DNA of 64,000 bases, taken from the NCBI GenBank assembly GCA_023014365.1, contig JAEBUN010000006.1, positions 1,240,001 to 1,304,000 on the forward strand. Reading direction: 5' to 3'. The translations under genes were made by a program, and so were the position numbers. How positions within the stretch are numbered: position 1 is the first letter of the stretch; every line of letters starts with the position of its first letter. Origin of the DNA: Lepiota brunneoincarnata (Eukaryota; Basidiomycota; Agaricomycetes; Agaricales; Agaricaceae). Shown here piece after piece: positions 13,071 to 25,900 of the stretch. Under the pieces are notes generated by a model. That model was given only the letters and a program-made list of their open reading frames with translations. It had not been told where the DNA came from and did no database searches.

Positions 13071-13549
13071 TCACGTTTGATGAACTGTCTCTTGTGATGA
13101 ATTTCCCTGACCCAGCTTCCCAACCAGGTCTGATGGTTGAATTGCAAGGAGGTCTACCATCATTCGTGTCTGGATAGAAACAACCACTTTACTTAAACCC
13201 TCCTTTTCTGGGAGCAACTTGACATCGCCCATGCTCACAATCCACCGGACCGAAATGCCTTTATTTCCTTGTTTCAAGGCCAAAGAGCCATCACATTCGG
13301 AACAATGGGACCTTCTCGCGCCCAACAGCACCTCGACCGATAAATGCTGCAACCCCCCCCCCACTGTATTACACCCTCTGGCGAAACCTCGAGCCTGAAA
13401 CTCTCTTTCCGCCACAGGAGGTAGACTTCGCGTTTCATCGACACGACATCCAAACGCACAAACCTTTCTGCGCCGCTAAAAATGTCAATACGAGTGCAAA
13501 CACGGTAACTATATACCCATACTCCTTTGCCCTCATGAACGCATTGCAC
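13071..13549 (-). CDS. Unrecognised reading frame split at a 10-G run
   Basis: Two overlapping minus-strand frames join at a run of ten G (C on the plus strand, 13353-13362). The upstream frame reads protein-like sequence such as ERFVRLDVVSMKREVYLLW. The downstream frame continues with VEVLLGARRSHCSECDGSL and VRWIVSMGDVKLLPEK and stops at 13071. If the run is one base off, the two make a continuous frame of about 150 codons. No ATG is convincing at the start and I do not recognise a family. It may be an exon of an unknown gene or the remains of one. Confidence 0.28.
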
Positions 13550-13767
13550 ACGTTTCGACGGTTCGACCCCCTAGACTTCATAAACACAAACACTGGGAGG
13601 CACTCTAACAAAGGGGTTGATTGAGAGACTCTCTGCTACCGCTCCTTTCTTCTCGGAACTTGCTTCGCTATCAGGTTCGGGATTCAATGATATATATATA
13701 TGCGATAGATAACAATACGAGTTCAGCCAACGGCTTGCTAATCGCCTCCAACGGCCTTTCCATGACT

Positions 13768-15990
13768 CTATGAAGCTTCCACTGTGATTTTTGCCCTTTT
13801 CGCCACGTCTTCTGGCTGCAAGGTCCATAGTACGTCAATCAACCCACCCAAAAACGTACCCGGCCCCCGCACATGCTGACTCTCAACAGCGATCTCCGCA
13901 GCGACTGTCAATACCAAGACGCTATTTTCAGAAAACACGAGGCCACGTTAATCGACTTCCTTCCAGATCCTTAGAGAAAGTAAGTCTCACCCAGCGATAG
14001 CGCCCACGAACATATCTCCATTGACTAAACTTCCTGCTGTGTTCGACCGAGCTCCGCCTGTGGAGGCTATGGCAGATGCAGCAGCGCAGTATGAGGCGAT
14101 TGCACTTCCGACGATACACCCTGAACCAGTTATCTTTCCGAGGATCTCATGACCATTCTTGAGAGATACCACAGTCCTACCATCCGAGATGTAATCTGTG
14201 GGACCAGTCAAAACCACAATGCATCCTAAAATTCCGGGATCAGTACCCCAAAGCGACTCTCCGCGCAAGAGACAACGGCTTACGTTCTTTTCGAGCCAGC
14301 CGCATTACAAAAGCTACTGGATCCCTGAACCCAGATCCTACGCTGTCCACGCCTTTGGATTCCACCTAAAGCAAGGCGTTATCAAGACAGCCCAGCCCAT
14401 AAGACATGGAGCGGAGCCTTCCAACCTCTCCGGATCCAGCTAACGCAGCAAGTTCTCCCGCATTTCCCTTGATCACGCTTGCTTGGTACAGGCCTAATAA
14501 TTCTACGAGGGGCCCACGAACCGTTAGCATGTATCCAGGCCCCGCAGGACGGCCACCACCCCACCATTGACACTCTCTTTCCTGAACTTACTGGCGCCCA
14601 TACCAACAGGGTCGAATACAATAGGTTTTCTGAATGAATTGGCATGGAAGCCTGCACGCATATGACGATATCATTTAGTCACGACAAGGCATCGAACGCA
14701 AGAATGTTATCCACCCACCCGCTTTACGCATGCCCTCCACACTCGTAGCTGTCAATGTTCCGATGTTGACAAGTAAGGCTCCACAAATTATTTCCAGATC
14801 CTCCATCTCTTGTGGTTCAGTCGCCATGATCGGACTCGCTCCCAGTGCAAGTGTAATGTTGGCGGATTGAGTGGCGACTACGTTATTTGTGATCTGACGT
14901 GAGGGGCTCCTGAATGACTGGTGTTGTTGATCACTGGGTTGAGTTAGGAACTTACCTGATGTACGAGAGGTCCCAGTTCCCTGATTTTAATTACCAACTT
15001 TTCTACAGCTCCCAGAATTCCGCCGGTCGTGAGCACGGTTGCGTCTGATACATACAGGTCCGACGAAAGAGTGCATCCTCGCGTGAGCGTAAGAGCCAAT
15101 TCTGACCTGAAAGCTTTGAGAATGCCTGCAAGCTTCTCCGCAGCAAGTTTCGGATCTTGCGAAGCTACAATTTCCGAGACCATGGCAACACCGTCTAGCG
15201 GGTGACCCGTGGAGGACACGCTTCCATGCAGTGTCCTCAGCAAGTTGCTGGCTTTGATACCACCTTTTTGGGGAAATCAAACATCTTTGAAAGTCGAGTG
15301 TCTGGGGACACAACGCACCAATGGCGACAGCCTTGACGGTCGTCCCATCCAAAGCCTCCAACATGTCGCCAACACCCCTCACCCCGATCAACGGATTTGT
15401 CAGAACCTTTGTCTGCGTAGCCCAGACCGCCCCGATACCAACATACTCCACCCCATCTGCTACCGCCTTCTTCACGTGTTGAAGGTTATGACAGCTGACA
15501 CCAATGATCGATCCCTTTGGGAGGAGTGCCCTTGCTTGGGCGACTGACATGTCCGTTTGCCCAAGATGCACCCCATGTGCATGAACTGCGATGGCGACGT
15601 CAACTCTGTCGTTGATAATAATGGGGACATTGTATTTATCGCAGACAGCTTTGGAGGCCTTGGCGATTTCGATAAACTAGATGATGACGTATAGTTCTAG
15701 CCGTGATTTTTTCTATGAGGCTGCGAAGGACGGTACCTCTTCAGTATCCGTGTTCTTTTCACGGATCTGCACGATAGTAACGCCACCTTCGAGCGCCTAT
15801 ATCGTAATATCAAGCACTGGATGCCGCTGGATTGTATATGGCATGCACCTCATTCAAAGACTCGAGGTAGTCCTGCATACAAGCTGAAACACTGCTGATT
15901 GGATACTTTTGCTGATGCTGTACTAACCTTTCCTGGAGGGAGTAAATCCCTTCCTGTTACTAGATAAATGGAATAATCAATATTTGCCAT
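13768..15990 (-). CDS. THI6: Bifunctional thiamine-phosphate synthase / hydroxyethylthiazole kinase
   Basis: Joins the pyrimidine and thiazole halves of thiamine (ThiE activity) and phosphorylates hydroxyethylthiazole (ThiM activity). The start MANIDYSIYLVTGRDLLPPG (ATG 15990) is a typical ThiE N-terminus. It is followed by GGVTIVQIREKN, NVPIIINDRVDVA, HLGQTDMSVAQAR, GVSCHN and GVEYVGIGAVWATQTK. The kinase half follows with PLVHQ/ITNNVVATQSAN, ALGASPIMA, VFDPVGMGAS, VIKGNAGELAAL, KITGSGC (the kinase TGxGC motif) and GDMFVGAIAG. A final exon runs from VLVLTVAAEIA through GPGTFLGGLID to the stop at 13768. All exons splice in frame with canonical introns. The fused order matches yeast Thi6. No riboswitch was recognised. 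Confidence 0.93.
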
Positions 15991-16231
15991 TGTGCGAGGA
16001 ATGGAAATGCAAAGTGTTTGTGGTGTGAACTAGATAAGATTAGGGATCAACGATGACGTAAACCACCCCTGTGTTTGCAAGTTCCCATCACTAACGAAGG
16101 ACGCATTTTATGAATTGAACAAAGACCGTCTTGCACAAAAGCCATTACACATGCGTGGTTTTCAAGTACAAGTACAATCAAGCACAGATATGGGTACGAT
16201 TTGTACAGGTACCAGGGACAAGGCGTTTCAA

Positions 16232-16502
16232 TCATCGCGAGAAATAATAGCACCCAGTGCAGAATTTATCTATACGTATAGGTTCAACTCAGCAGTAGTA
16301 GGACACAGGTTCACGAAAGATACATACTCTCATCACAAGTACCACCAGTATATCCTGCAGATATGCAATCCCTATCGCAAGGGTCACCGCAGGTATTAAC
16401 AGGCCCGCCCGCCTGATCCCCTATTATCCCTGCGATGACTGCGGTGGAGAAGAGTGTACTAGTAGCAAGTAAAGTGGCAAGGGCGGTTTGAGCTATCCTC
16501 AT
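16232..16502 (-). CDS. Small secreted cysteine-rich peptide, CS-alpha-beta defensin-like
   Basis: A 70-residue precursor in two exons (16328-16502 and 16232-16269) with a 58-nt intron of GTATGT..TATAG form. The start MRIAQTALATLL opens a hydrophobic signal peptide ending near residue 25 (TAVIA/G). The mature part, about 45 residues, has six cysteines spaced C-x3-C-x3-C-x9-C-x5-C-x2-C. The middle follows the classical defensin rule C-xxx-C ... G-x-C, and the glycine spacing in the nine-residue loop (ISAGYTGGT) matches that of arthropod defensins. Differences are a short first loop and CxxC instead of CxC at the end. The last two cysteines depend on the inferred intron; without splicing the frame stops at a TGA shortly after the fourth cysteine. 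Likely an antimicrobial or other secreted effector peptide. Neighbours (THI6, F-box) are not related to it. Confidence 0.62.
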
Positions 16503-17898
16503 GTTGGTTGGTATTTCGAGTTGTGTGATAGGAGCGATGGATGGCATGACTTGGTCCTCTTTGTCCTCCTTTTGTGTCTCTAAGGACCGGGCCCAACGCA
16601 TAGCCGGAGGAAAACTGTCAGTTTCATCTAACCTAGTATGTTTGGACCAATGCTGTCTGTCACATTACAAGGGATTTTCGATGTCAATGGAAGTTTGTGT
16701 CGGCAGCGCTTCTACACGCACGGCTGTACAAAGACTAGTGAAGTGCTTCGTCTGATTCCGAGCAATGCCTTGGGACCTGTCCTACGCGACATGACTACCA
16801 ATTGGGGAGAGAGAGAATGTGCCCCGTCACTCACCAGTTGGCACTTCATGGATGCCATTTCGCCCTTCATGCGTCCCGCTACTAAACGTGACGAGTTGTA
16901 TACCGGCCATTCGAAACCACACAACCAGTACTGTGAGTTAAGCTCCCGCTGGGGGGCTACGATGATAATAATCTATCTGGGATTGGATTTCATATTCTAC
17001 GGGGGTACACTTGTGGCATCTTAGTGCATGTAGAGATGATATTGTGCATGGAAGCATCGGCAAAGAGCTATCCCGTTCGAGGCTAAACCTGATTAGGAAC
17101 AGGGCCGATGGCCTGGCCGCAGCCCTGCAACCGCCAGACTCAGCTAGTTGTGTGTGGCACTCTCAGTTAAAAGGAGCCAGAGAGGAGGTCCGGAACAGCT
17201 CAGACTCCGGTGACTGTAAATAGGTAATACGGATACACCCGTGGTTCTGAGTACCTTGCATAAGATCACCACCGAGTTAGCGGTCGCTCCCCTTCCATTC
17301 CAGATCGTCGAGAGCGGGTGACGCACATTTATCGACAGGCCCTGTTCCCACGTCTGTAGATCGGTCGACTTCTTCATGCAGTAAAGTACCGAGACTCTGA
17401 TGCATGTATTGTGGACAAGTGAAGCGTCAGTGGGATCAAGCAAAAAGGTCAAGTCAAGTAACAAATCCGTGCACGAATGTTCAAAATTCGAAGCGCAATA
17501 CCGACATCTAGACTGCTCAACGCGTACCAATACAAAGGACATCCAACCAAGGTTGCCGCAAAGGACATGCCCGCCTGAAGGTATATGGCCGGATCACTAG
17601 GGTCATGTCCAGCAGTTAGATTAAAAGGGTACCGTGAGGTAGACCTCACTGCAGGAAGGGACCGTTTGTATATACGTTAGGCGGGGGCGAAAGATAATGC
17701 GATGGACTCGAGATACTATTCAAAAGGAAAGAGAGAGAATTACATGAGTCCTGTTGTCAACCCCTATTTAACCACTTCCGAGTTTGGTTATATATCTTTA
17801 TTCGAAGGGTCGAAGAACGGAAGAGTGTCCTACTCGCTCGCGGTAGTTTGTAAGGCGCAGAAAGGGAACCTGATGAGCGATTTGGATTGGGTTCGGCC
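16503..17898. other. Long intergenic stretch with an orphan minus-strand ORF
   Basis: About 1.4 kb between the peptide gene and the F-box gene. Minus-strand frames at 17449-17649 and 17144-17542 look mildly protein-like (for example YLQAGMSFAATLVG, hydrophobic) but overlap each other and match nothing I know. No feature is claimed. Confidence 0.35.
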
Positions 17899-19959
17899 TC
17901 ATTGAGGATGAAACTGAGAGGTCGGCCAAAACAAGTCATGTTCCACAAGAGGTTCTGGGATGCCGTATAAAAAGTCTTTGACGTCCAAGGGAGCTGTAGT
18001 CACGGGTAAAAGTGGTCAGTGCACGGGTCCTTGACATGTATGTGCAAATGAGGTCTCACCTTTGGCCGGGTCGGCACAGTACACGAGAGATACTGCTCCT
18101 CTTTTTATCCAGTGCAACTCTAAGTTATCCCTTCGAGCACAAGCAAGCCACCCTTCATTAAGTGTTGAGATTTTCGTGGATATAAGTTCATGTTTATCTA
18201 TGGCCACCCAGTCACGATAGCGCTCCCCAAACTTCTGCACGCAAGGGACGATGGTCGATTTCTGTTCCCACATCAGTCTCTGAGACCACGATTAGAACAT
18301 AAAACATACCATCAGGATTCTGGTATCAATATCTTGCAAAACTTCCACTGCAGTTAGAAATCTATCCAGTTCACAGACGTCGACTTTTGGGCATCTCGTT
18401 CCAAAAAATCTAGAATTCCACAAGTTGTCGGGCGTCAGTGACCTTAAACCCTCCGTGCACTCGAACAAGGTCTCGCGATGACCTTGTGGATCTGGGATCT
18501 TATCCCATCGTTCCAAGGCCGCTTGCGAAGCGGAGCATTCCCCTGGCATTTGGAACACAAGCCTGAGTTCTTCCAATCGTACACAGTCATTTTCTGCTGG
18601 TGAAGCCCGCTCCGCGGAACAACGATATTGGGCCAAAGCATTGATGCCGACCTCGTCGAGGGTGAGCATTTCTCCATGCCTACTTGAAGAATTGAAGTGG
18701 ACGACCAAGGATCGGAGATAAGGGACTATGGATGGTTGTACCAGTTGCTCAAGATCTTGCGCCGGCAGATCGCTGGCATCAAGCTCCTCGAGCGACGGCG
18801 TTGATAGGAGCAATTCTGTAAGCTCCCCGGCCCTGAGTGGGCTGGTATAAAAGGCCAACCTGCGTAGGTTGCACTTCGACCTGCGCACAAGATTAATTAG
18901 TTGCCGGACTAGCTCTCCGGCGCGGTTGGAGACTTGTAAATCCAGAACCGCAGGGAGGGTCAAATTATCCAAGAGGGGACCAAAATCCTCCCCGGTCTGA
19001 TAGAAGTGCAGTCGTAACGAGGTGAGATTGGCGAATTTCGTATGGGGAAGGTCTTCATGTGTAACTGCAAATCGATATGTGAAGTAGGACAGTTGTCGTA
19101 AGTCCTTAGCGAACTTCATGATTTGAGGAAGTCCAACTGGGCTGGCGCTTTTTTCCGAATACTCCTCAATCTGACTCCAAGGTAGTTCGATCTTGACTGG
19201 CCACAAGTCTTTTATCTTCACAACCCGGAGAGAAGGTAGATCGCGAAATACTGCGAGGACCTCCGGCTCATTACGCAGATTGTTCACCTCGAGATTCAGC
19301 GTATGGAGTAAAGGCATCCTCCCAGACGCCTTCAGTGCTTGTAGCGTCACCCCGGTTGTTGCGAAGGCCGCGTATCTCCAACGGTGACAATGGGCAACCA
19401 TTAGGTCCAGCAGCGGGTGAGACTTGTGTTCTTCAAATGGCGCTGTAATCTCGAACGAAATCGGCATCTCGCATCCTCGTAACAAGATATCCTGTACATA
19501 GCCAAGGTAATTTGGCGTTCGCACCTTCCTTTTCGTGAGAGGGTGTAAGGGAATTTGTCCCCACAATCGTGGATTGGACAATGCTATGTTTCTCCAACGA
19601 CGACAGACAGAGGAGAGGCGGATGATCCGCGCAGTATTCGCATAGTCGGGGGTGGGCCCATTCGAAAGACACCATTCAAATATGAGGGACCATATTTCGA
19701 GTGGGATATGTCGTCTGATCGATAGCAAGGCTTCGTGGGCTTGGACAAACTGCTGGAGAGCTTCCAGCAGGGGTCGTGAGGAACTGGCTAAGCTGTTAGG
19801 CTCCCTGTCGACCTGGTCATCGTAACTGGAAATGTCTGCATTGGCGGCAGATATAGCGTTATGTATCAACTCGGCTTCCTGTTCGGAAGGGGGATCATCG
19901 TTGGAGAGAAGGTGTGGGACAGGAGGCGCGAGGAGATAATTCGGAATTTGTTGATCCAT
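17899..19959 (-). CDS. F-box / leucine-rich protein
   Basis: Probable substrate adaptor of an SCF ubiquitin ligase. The main exon (ATG 19959, MDQQIPNYLLAPP) carries a helical stretch (LEALQQFVQAHEALLSIRRH), then the F-box IPLEIWSLIFEWCL and RLSSVCRRWRNIALSNPRLW. An irregular LRR-like region follows (PLLHTLNLEVNNL, NLTSLRLHF, NLRRLAFYTSPL). The 555-codon frame most likely continues by splicing at GTATGT after DTRILM into RLMWEQKSTIV, then again at GTGAGA after CADPAK into a last exon ending HPQ at 17899. Agaricomycetes carry large families of such proteins, so the substrate cannot be guessed. No frame break seen. Confidence 0.75.
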
Positions 19960-20304
19960 GTTGTAGCCGTTCCCCGCGCATTGTATTACAGCTCCCAGGT
20001 CCTGCCATCATGTTATAGACAGACTGGCTCGGGTGGTCGGAAACATACCATTTGTTCTGATGGGCAGCTTGAGGATTGCGGGCGGTGGAAGTGCTCTGGT
20101 ATTCGGCATAGCTTGGTATTCGCTTCCAACCTTTATAACCTTGATGGCAAACAGCCACCTTCATTGACTGTGCCTGCTGGCTTCCATGCTGCTCGCACGG
20201 AATACCCGACCCCTACCGGCCTTCGATCCACTGCCGGATACATACACCGACGTTAGTGCAGGCTGATTGGGACCCATTACAACTGGTATGGACAGTTATA
20301 TAAT

Positions 20305-22835
20305 TTATGCCTTATACAAGGAATCCAAGAAAGCTGTTGCTAACTCCCCGACCATCTCAGGTCCCACTGCACTTGACTTGCCGAGGCCTATGCAGACGGT
20401 AAGCAACAGAATTGGAACGGCGTTTATTAGCGGAAAGTAAACCATGCAGTGCCCCCATGACATTGCCACAGATGGCACAAATAGGATAGGAGCCAATGCC
20501 CGCCGGAGGCATCACTACAACTACGGTATATCGGCGTATCCGGTATACCGTGTGAGGGCAAGACATAAGAGGGCTCTACTCACCAGTATAGCGATACCAT
20601 GGTGCCTTTCCCGGAGGGTGTGACTTTGGCTTCCTTGACAGCATCCTTGAGATCAGCGAGGAACTGATCCACGGCCTTGAGTGTGAGCCTCTATATTCCA
20701 AAAAAGGACTCTATCAGTGGGAACGCCTCGCAGATAAGTCCAAGAATTGTACAGGCGCCAAAGGTCTTCCATCTTCCGGCGCCTACTGACATACTAAGAC
20801 GGAGGGATCACTCACCGTACAGGCAATATGAACAGCCTTAGGATCCATCAGTGCATTCAAATGCCAGCCACGTTTACTCATAGCATCTCCGACTTCCATC
20901 ACGTCAACCTTAGGGTGCTTGGAAGCAAACGCGACCACGGAAGCCGGCGGATCGCCAACGACATATAGCTCGGGTATTGAAGTTCGAATTCCCTCAGCGA
21001 TACGTCTTGCAGCGCCTACGATATCCCGACAAGATTGGAGATAGCCCCTGGTATGTAGAGTCAATGATTGGCCTGCAACAAGGTAGAAACAAACTGACTT
21101 GGAGCCTATGTGTTGCATAACCGCCCATGTTCCAGCCAAGAGCGCTCCTGGACTTTTGAGGGATTAAGGGAAAGTATCAGCACAGGTTCAACCCCACATA
21201 CCGAGAGCCCGAGATGGAAGGACTCCCGTAGACGCCACCTGGGAAATATTAGCGCCAAAACACTGAAAAAAGTTGGGTGGACCTACCACTCCAAGAGGAG
21301 TGGACATAATACTGATGTTTGCGGAGTTCCGCGTTGCGGTACATTATCACCGAGGTACCCTTCGTTGCTAGTAAGTATTTCGCTCTAGATATGCTGGAGG
21401 CTACAACCCACCTTTGGCGCAAAACCGTACTACGATGGATGTAACAGTTTGTCTCCAAGAGTATTAGTAGAAACATACCTTGTGGGTATCGCAGCTGATA
21501 CTTGTAACACCGTCGACCCTGAAATCGAATGGGAGCAACTTATATCGACCATCCTGACCACCGGCGAGACCTGCGGGTTCCAAGAACGGTACGATGAAGC
21601 TGCCCAAGCAACAGTCGACGTGCAATCCAATATTGTACTTTGAAGCAAGTTCGCCAAGCGCAGGAATGTCATCCTGATTTCCATCGGGGAAGTTGATAGC
21701 TGATCCAACAAGCTTTGTACAGAACGGTCAGGCTCGCTTTGGAAAACTCACGGTGCAACTTGCCATAATCGTGTTTGTATTACTATCAGTCTTGTGAGCC
21801 TTCTCGTAGTACTTGAACAAGTCCCTGACACTCACATAGCACGTCTGACACGCTTGATATCCACCTTTCGCGTGTAGGAATCGACAGGAATGGCGTGAAC
21901 CTTCACTCCAAGGTACGAAGCGCCTTTGTCGAATGCGGCATGGGCAGTTGACGGGATAACCCTGCAGGCCAACACTTCGAGTCAGTACTTGCCCTCATCA
22001 TCAACTGGCGAAGAGCCTACATTTCCGGCTCCTTGATACCCTTGACAGCGCGTGCCCAGTCCCTATAAGTCTTCACAGCCATGATGATAGACTCCGTGCC
22101 TCCTGAGGTCATGGCTCCAGCACCATCAGGATGGTTGTACATCCTCAATGTCATCGCAACAATCTCGGCCTCCATCTTCCTGACAGCGGGGAACACATCC
22201 GGATGAATAGGGTTAGAGCAACAATAGCGTTGGTAGGCGGCAACAATAATCTTCTCAAGCTCATCACCGCCGTCTAAGAAGCAACAGTCTCTCAGCACCA
22301 GTCGCAGAATTAGAACGGAAACTAGAGACTCACGGTAAACTGCGCCGGAGACCCTACCAGCACGCCAATCACTGGTATGCTCATGCTCACCATCCATCTT
22401 CTCCATCTCCGCCAATATCCATTCTAGCGACTGCCCCTCGTCAGGCAGAGCGAGATGCCTCACCACCTTCGGTCCCTTGGGCACCAGCTTGTTCTCAATA
22501 TCAAGCTTTGCCTTGTCCATCTGCTCCTCGACCTTCTTCCTAGTCGCAGGTACTCTCAAGGCCAAATGCACAACATGCTATAGGGGAAAAACAGGGAAAA
22601 AAAACCGGGGGTCAACAACGTTCGAGCACGATTAACGAACACCCAGACTCACGCGAGCAACCCAAGTGTAGATCTCCTTCGCTGTAGTACTAACACCTCG
22701 CGCACTCAGATGGCGTTTAGCTTTGAGCACATAGGTAGCCAGAACGTAATAGAAGAGAATTGTCTTCGTTAGATCGAAATTCAGGCGAGGGATGAGGGCA
22801 GCGACGTAACCCCTCTTTGCAACAGCCATCGACAT
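20305..22835 (-). CDS. DPL1: Sphingosine-1-phosphate lyase
   Basis: PLP-dependent ER enzyme that cleaves phosphorylated sphingoid bases, the exit step of sphingolipid metabolism. An N-terminal membrane helix ([15 protein letters not shown]) is followed by [111 protein letters not shown] with the PLP lysine, [42 protein letters not shown], and a C-terminus ending DSLYKA. It is intact over about ten exons. One acceptor is the weaker GAAG just before GTSVIMY. The start at 22835 (MSMAVAKRG) is the first in-frame ATG I found. The frame is open further upstream, so a 5' exon is possible. Confidence 0.92.
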
Positions 22836-22973
22836 TGTTTGCCGATGGAGGCTTTCGTTGGCTAGCGAAAGTTGTTGCAGAGATGGCCAATAATCAAGTG
22901 TGTTGGTTTGTTCGGCCCATTGATTACCGATTTTCACATGCCCAAATTTAAAATGCGCGTCTACGCCTGAATA

Positions 22974-25900
22974 CTAAAAGTCATCATCTCTACAGTCATT
23001 CCTCGTCACAAAATCCAGCAAACTCCCCGATGGCTCCTTTTCAGACCCACTCACAAACCCCAGCAGGCTCTCAAACACTTCCGTCCTCTGTGCATATCGT
23101 TCTGCGGACATAGGGCCCTCCTTTCCATCTCCTCGTCGCTTCCTCTCTAGCGGATCCTCGATCGATCTCAACAACTCCGCGTTTAGTTTAGGATGAGGTC
23201 CCTTAGCGATCGGGTCATTATCGTCTTCCTCATCGTCCTCCACGAGATCATTAACCCATGTCCCTTCCGCGTCATCTGGTGTGCCCTCTCTTGACTTCAT
23301 TCGCCTTGTCCACCCCTCTGTTTCCCCAGATGTGGTTGTATCTGCCGACGAGTCGTCCGACGACATTGAAGGGCTTTTTGTGATTGAAGCAGGCGTAGGA
23401 ATGAGTGGCGCTATGAGCGGTGGTGCAGGGGGTTTTGGTGCCAGGAGGAATGTCATAAGGGAACGGTAGTCTTCTGTCTCTTTCTGGTCATCGTGGTTTA
23501 CGACGGGAGAGACTTGTGTTTGCAGGAACATGAGGGCCTTCGTAGGCGTACTGTCTTCACACATCTCGCGGAATCTAGCTCGTTTATTAGTGTGCAAGCG
23601 CTACGGAGCTCTCACTGGAACCCTTACTGCTGCCGCCGAATCCGATATGTCGCCTTGCGGACTATCTCCTCCGAGCCCGGTCTGTAAAATCTATAAACCC
23701 AGCGTTTGGGGGCTCTTATAAGCATGCTCACCTGCATACTTCCATCCTCCAAAAATCACACATCTTTTTAATTCCATCAAACGAGCTATTAGGTCGTTCC
23801 TCTTCTTCTGAATCGTCATAACTCGCGCTTCCGCCGAACAAGTACATCTGCTTCGACTTCGGATTGTACACTACCTCATGTGCATATCTCGGGCATGGCT
23901 CCGCGACCTTTTTGGACTCCGTGTTAGGATTCGGATTTGGTCGCCTCGCATGATCGCCTTCTGGTAGAATTCGTGACCATGCTCCCGGTCGAGTATTATA
24001 TCTGTAAACCCAGTTGTACAAATCTCCTGGAAGGTATCCTGTCATCCCCGATGAATCCGTAATCAGACCACAAAAACTGCAAATACACTGTCCGTGAAAA
24101 CACCATGCAGGGGATTTGAAACTCTTACACGTAAATTTCCTTCAGATCCGTATCGATGATTGCCCTTTGCGTGAAAGACGCGGCCGGCCCTCCTGCGGCC
24201 GTGAAATTGGAGAACAACTCCGTCACGGCATTAGTGCTGATATCATACGCATACATATCGGCAAGATATTTCTCTTCCCTCTGTCCTGCGAATATATATA
24301 ACATATTCGTGTTGGGTTCGAAGACCATGGAATGGCCGTAGCGTGGCGGTATCGTCGTTGGAGAGTTGTCTGCAGGCCTATCACACGTCAGCCAAAGGAT
24401 AGCTTCCGAGCTTCCTTATCCACTCACTGAAGTATTTTCCACTTGCTAGTTCGGATATGGTATGCATAAAGGCCGGAATATTTGTGTGCATCCCAATCAC
24501 CATCAAGTACCCGTCCACCATATACATAAAGAATCTGTGCATCGCTGTCGACGGCCATCTGGTGATCAAAAACCAACGGTGGCCCTCCACTGATCTACAC
24601 ACTTACAGTTAGCATCCACCCCGACCAGCGAACCACCGAGAATATACTCACGGCCGTGTCAAATGAGAGGTACTCCCACATGCCCTTGTCTATGCCTCTC
24701 GTCCGGTACCTGTAGAACTCCGAGCAATACGTGTTAGCAAGTGGAGGGTCGATTCCAGCAATGTTCGATGGGGGCGCGGGCAGGTGAGGAAGTGTTTGAG
24801 GTGCCTGAGCTGACCGTTGTAGGCCTGATCCTGCAGGAATGACACTCGCTGCTCCCCTTCGATTGCTGGGCGCTCTGATTGCGTCGGCGTCCGTTAAACG
24901 ACCCAGCAAGTAAATGTTGCCAGTTTTTGGGTCAAATGACATTTTGTGACAACTCCTGGCACTGGGTCCGTTGGACTCTCCATGAGTCGAGTCACTAAGC
25001 TTTTGCCATTTATCTTCCTTGATGCTGTACGCCCAAAAATCGTCCAAACACTTTCCGCCATTGTAGCCGCCGTGCATATACACCACTTCATTGATATGGT
25101 CCATGCACATGGCTTGTCCACTCCTGGAGGGTGGTATATCGCCATCCCGATCCGTCCCCGTCAGTTTGTTCCAGACGGCATAAGGATGAGAGGATTGGAG
25201 ATACGAAGAAAAGAGGCCAGAGGTCGAGAGTGTTCGGAGGTGTTTCTCTGTGTCCTTGAACGCGCCTTGAAGAACTAATATTGTGTGAAGTTGAGTTAAA
25301 AAGGGGTGCTCGACCGTGGTGAAAGCTCGTGAGAGAATGTCCTGATACGGAGTAAGCAGTCGCCGCTGTCGGAGGTATTTAAGAATGTGACGAAGGACGG
25401 TGCTTTCTCGGTGCTGAAGGTCACTAGTGAAGCGTAATTGCGTTGGTATTTATGTGTTACACACCTCTTCATGTGTCTTATATATTCGTTCCACGTACTT
25501 TCTATCCGCAATTCCAGCCACTGATATATGCCATATTGATGTGTGAAAGTTCTGACCGTGAGCTCTGAAATGAGATCGGAGATGACCCGTGGAGAACAAA
25601 GACGAAGGGATGTATATTAGTTGGGTATCATCACGAATAGCCTCGGAATAGAAACGTACGACAAGGGAACAACTTTGACATAGCGCGTTGGGAAACAGAC
25701 TTGAGCGTTGTTGACGTGACGTATCGGAAAAGTCTCTGGGGTGGTATCGTTTTTGAGCCAGCTATGTAGCACCTCTACCAGGTTCTCCTCCGTGATACCG
25801 ACGTACACCTTGAAGTCTTTCATGTTGCACGGGTGCGCTGGTCAAGTAGTCAGGAAGTGGGGGCGAATCGCTTTCGGTAGAGGCTTACGCTTGGAGAACT

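Noticed and set aside
13674..13705. TATATATA stretch as a promoter
   Set aside because: It lies just downstream of the THI6 stop, in its 3' region, with no gene starting beside it.
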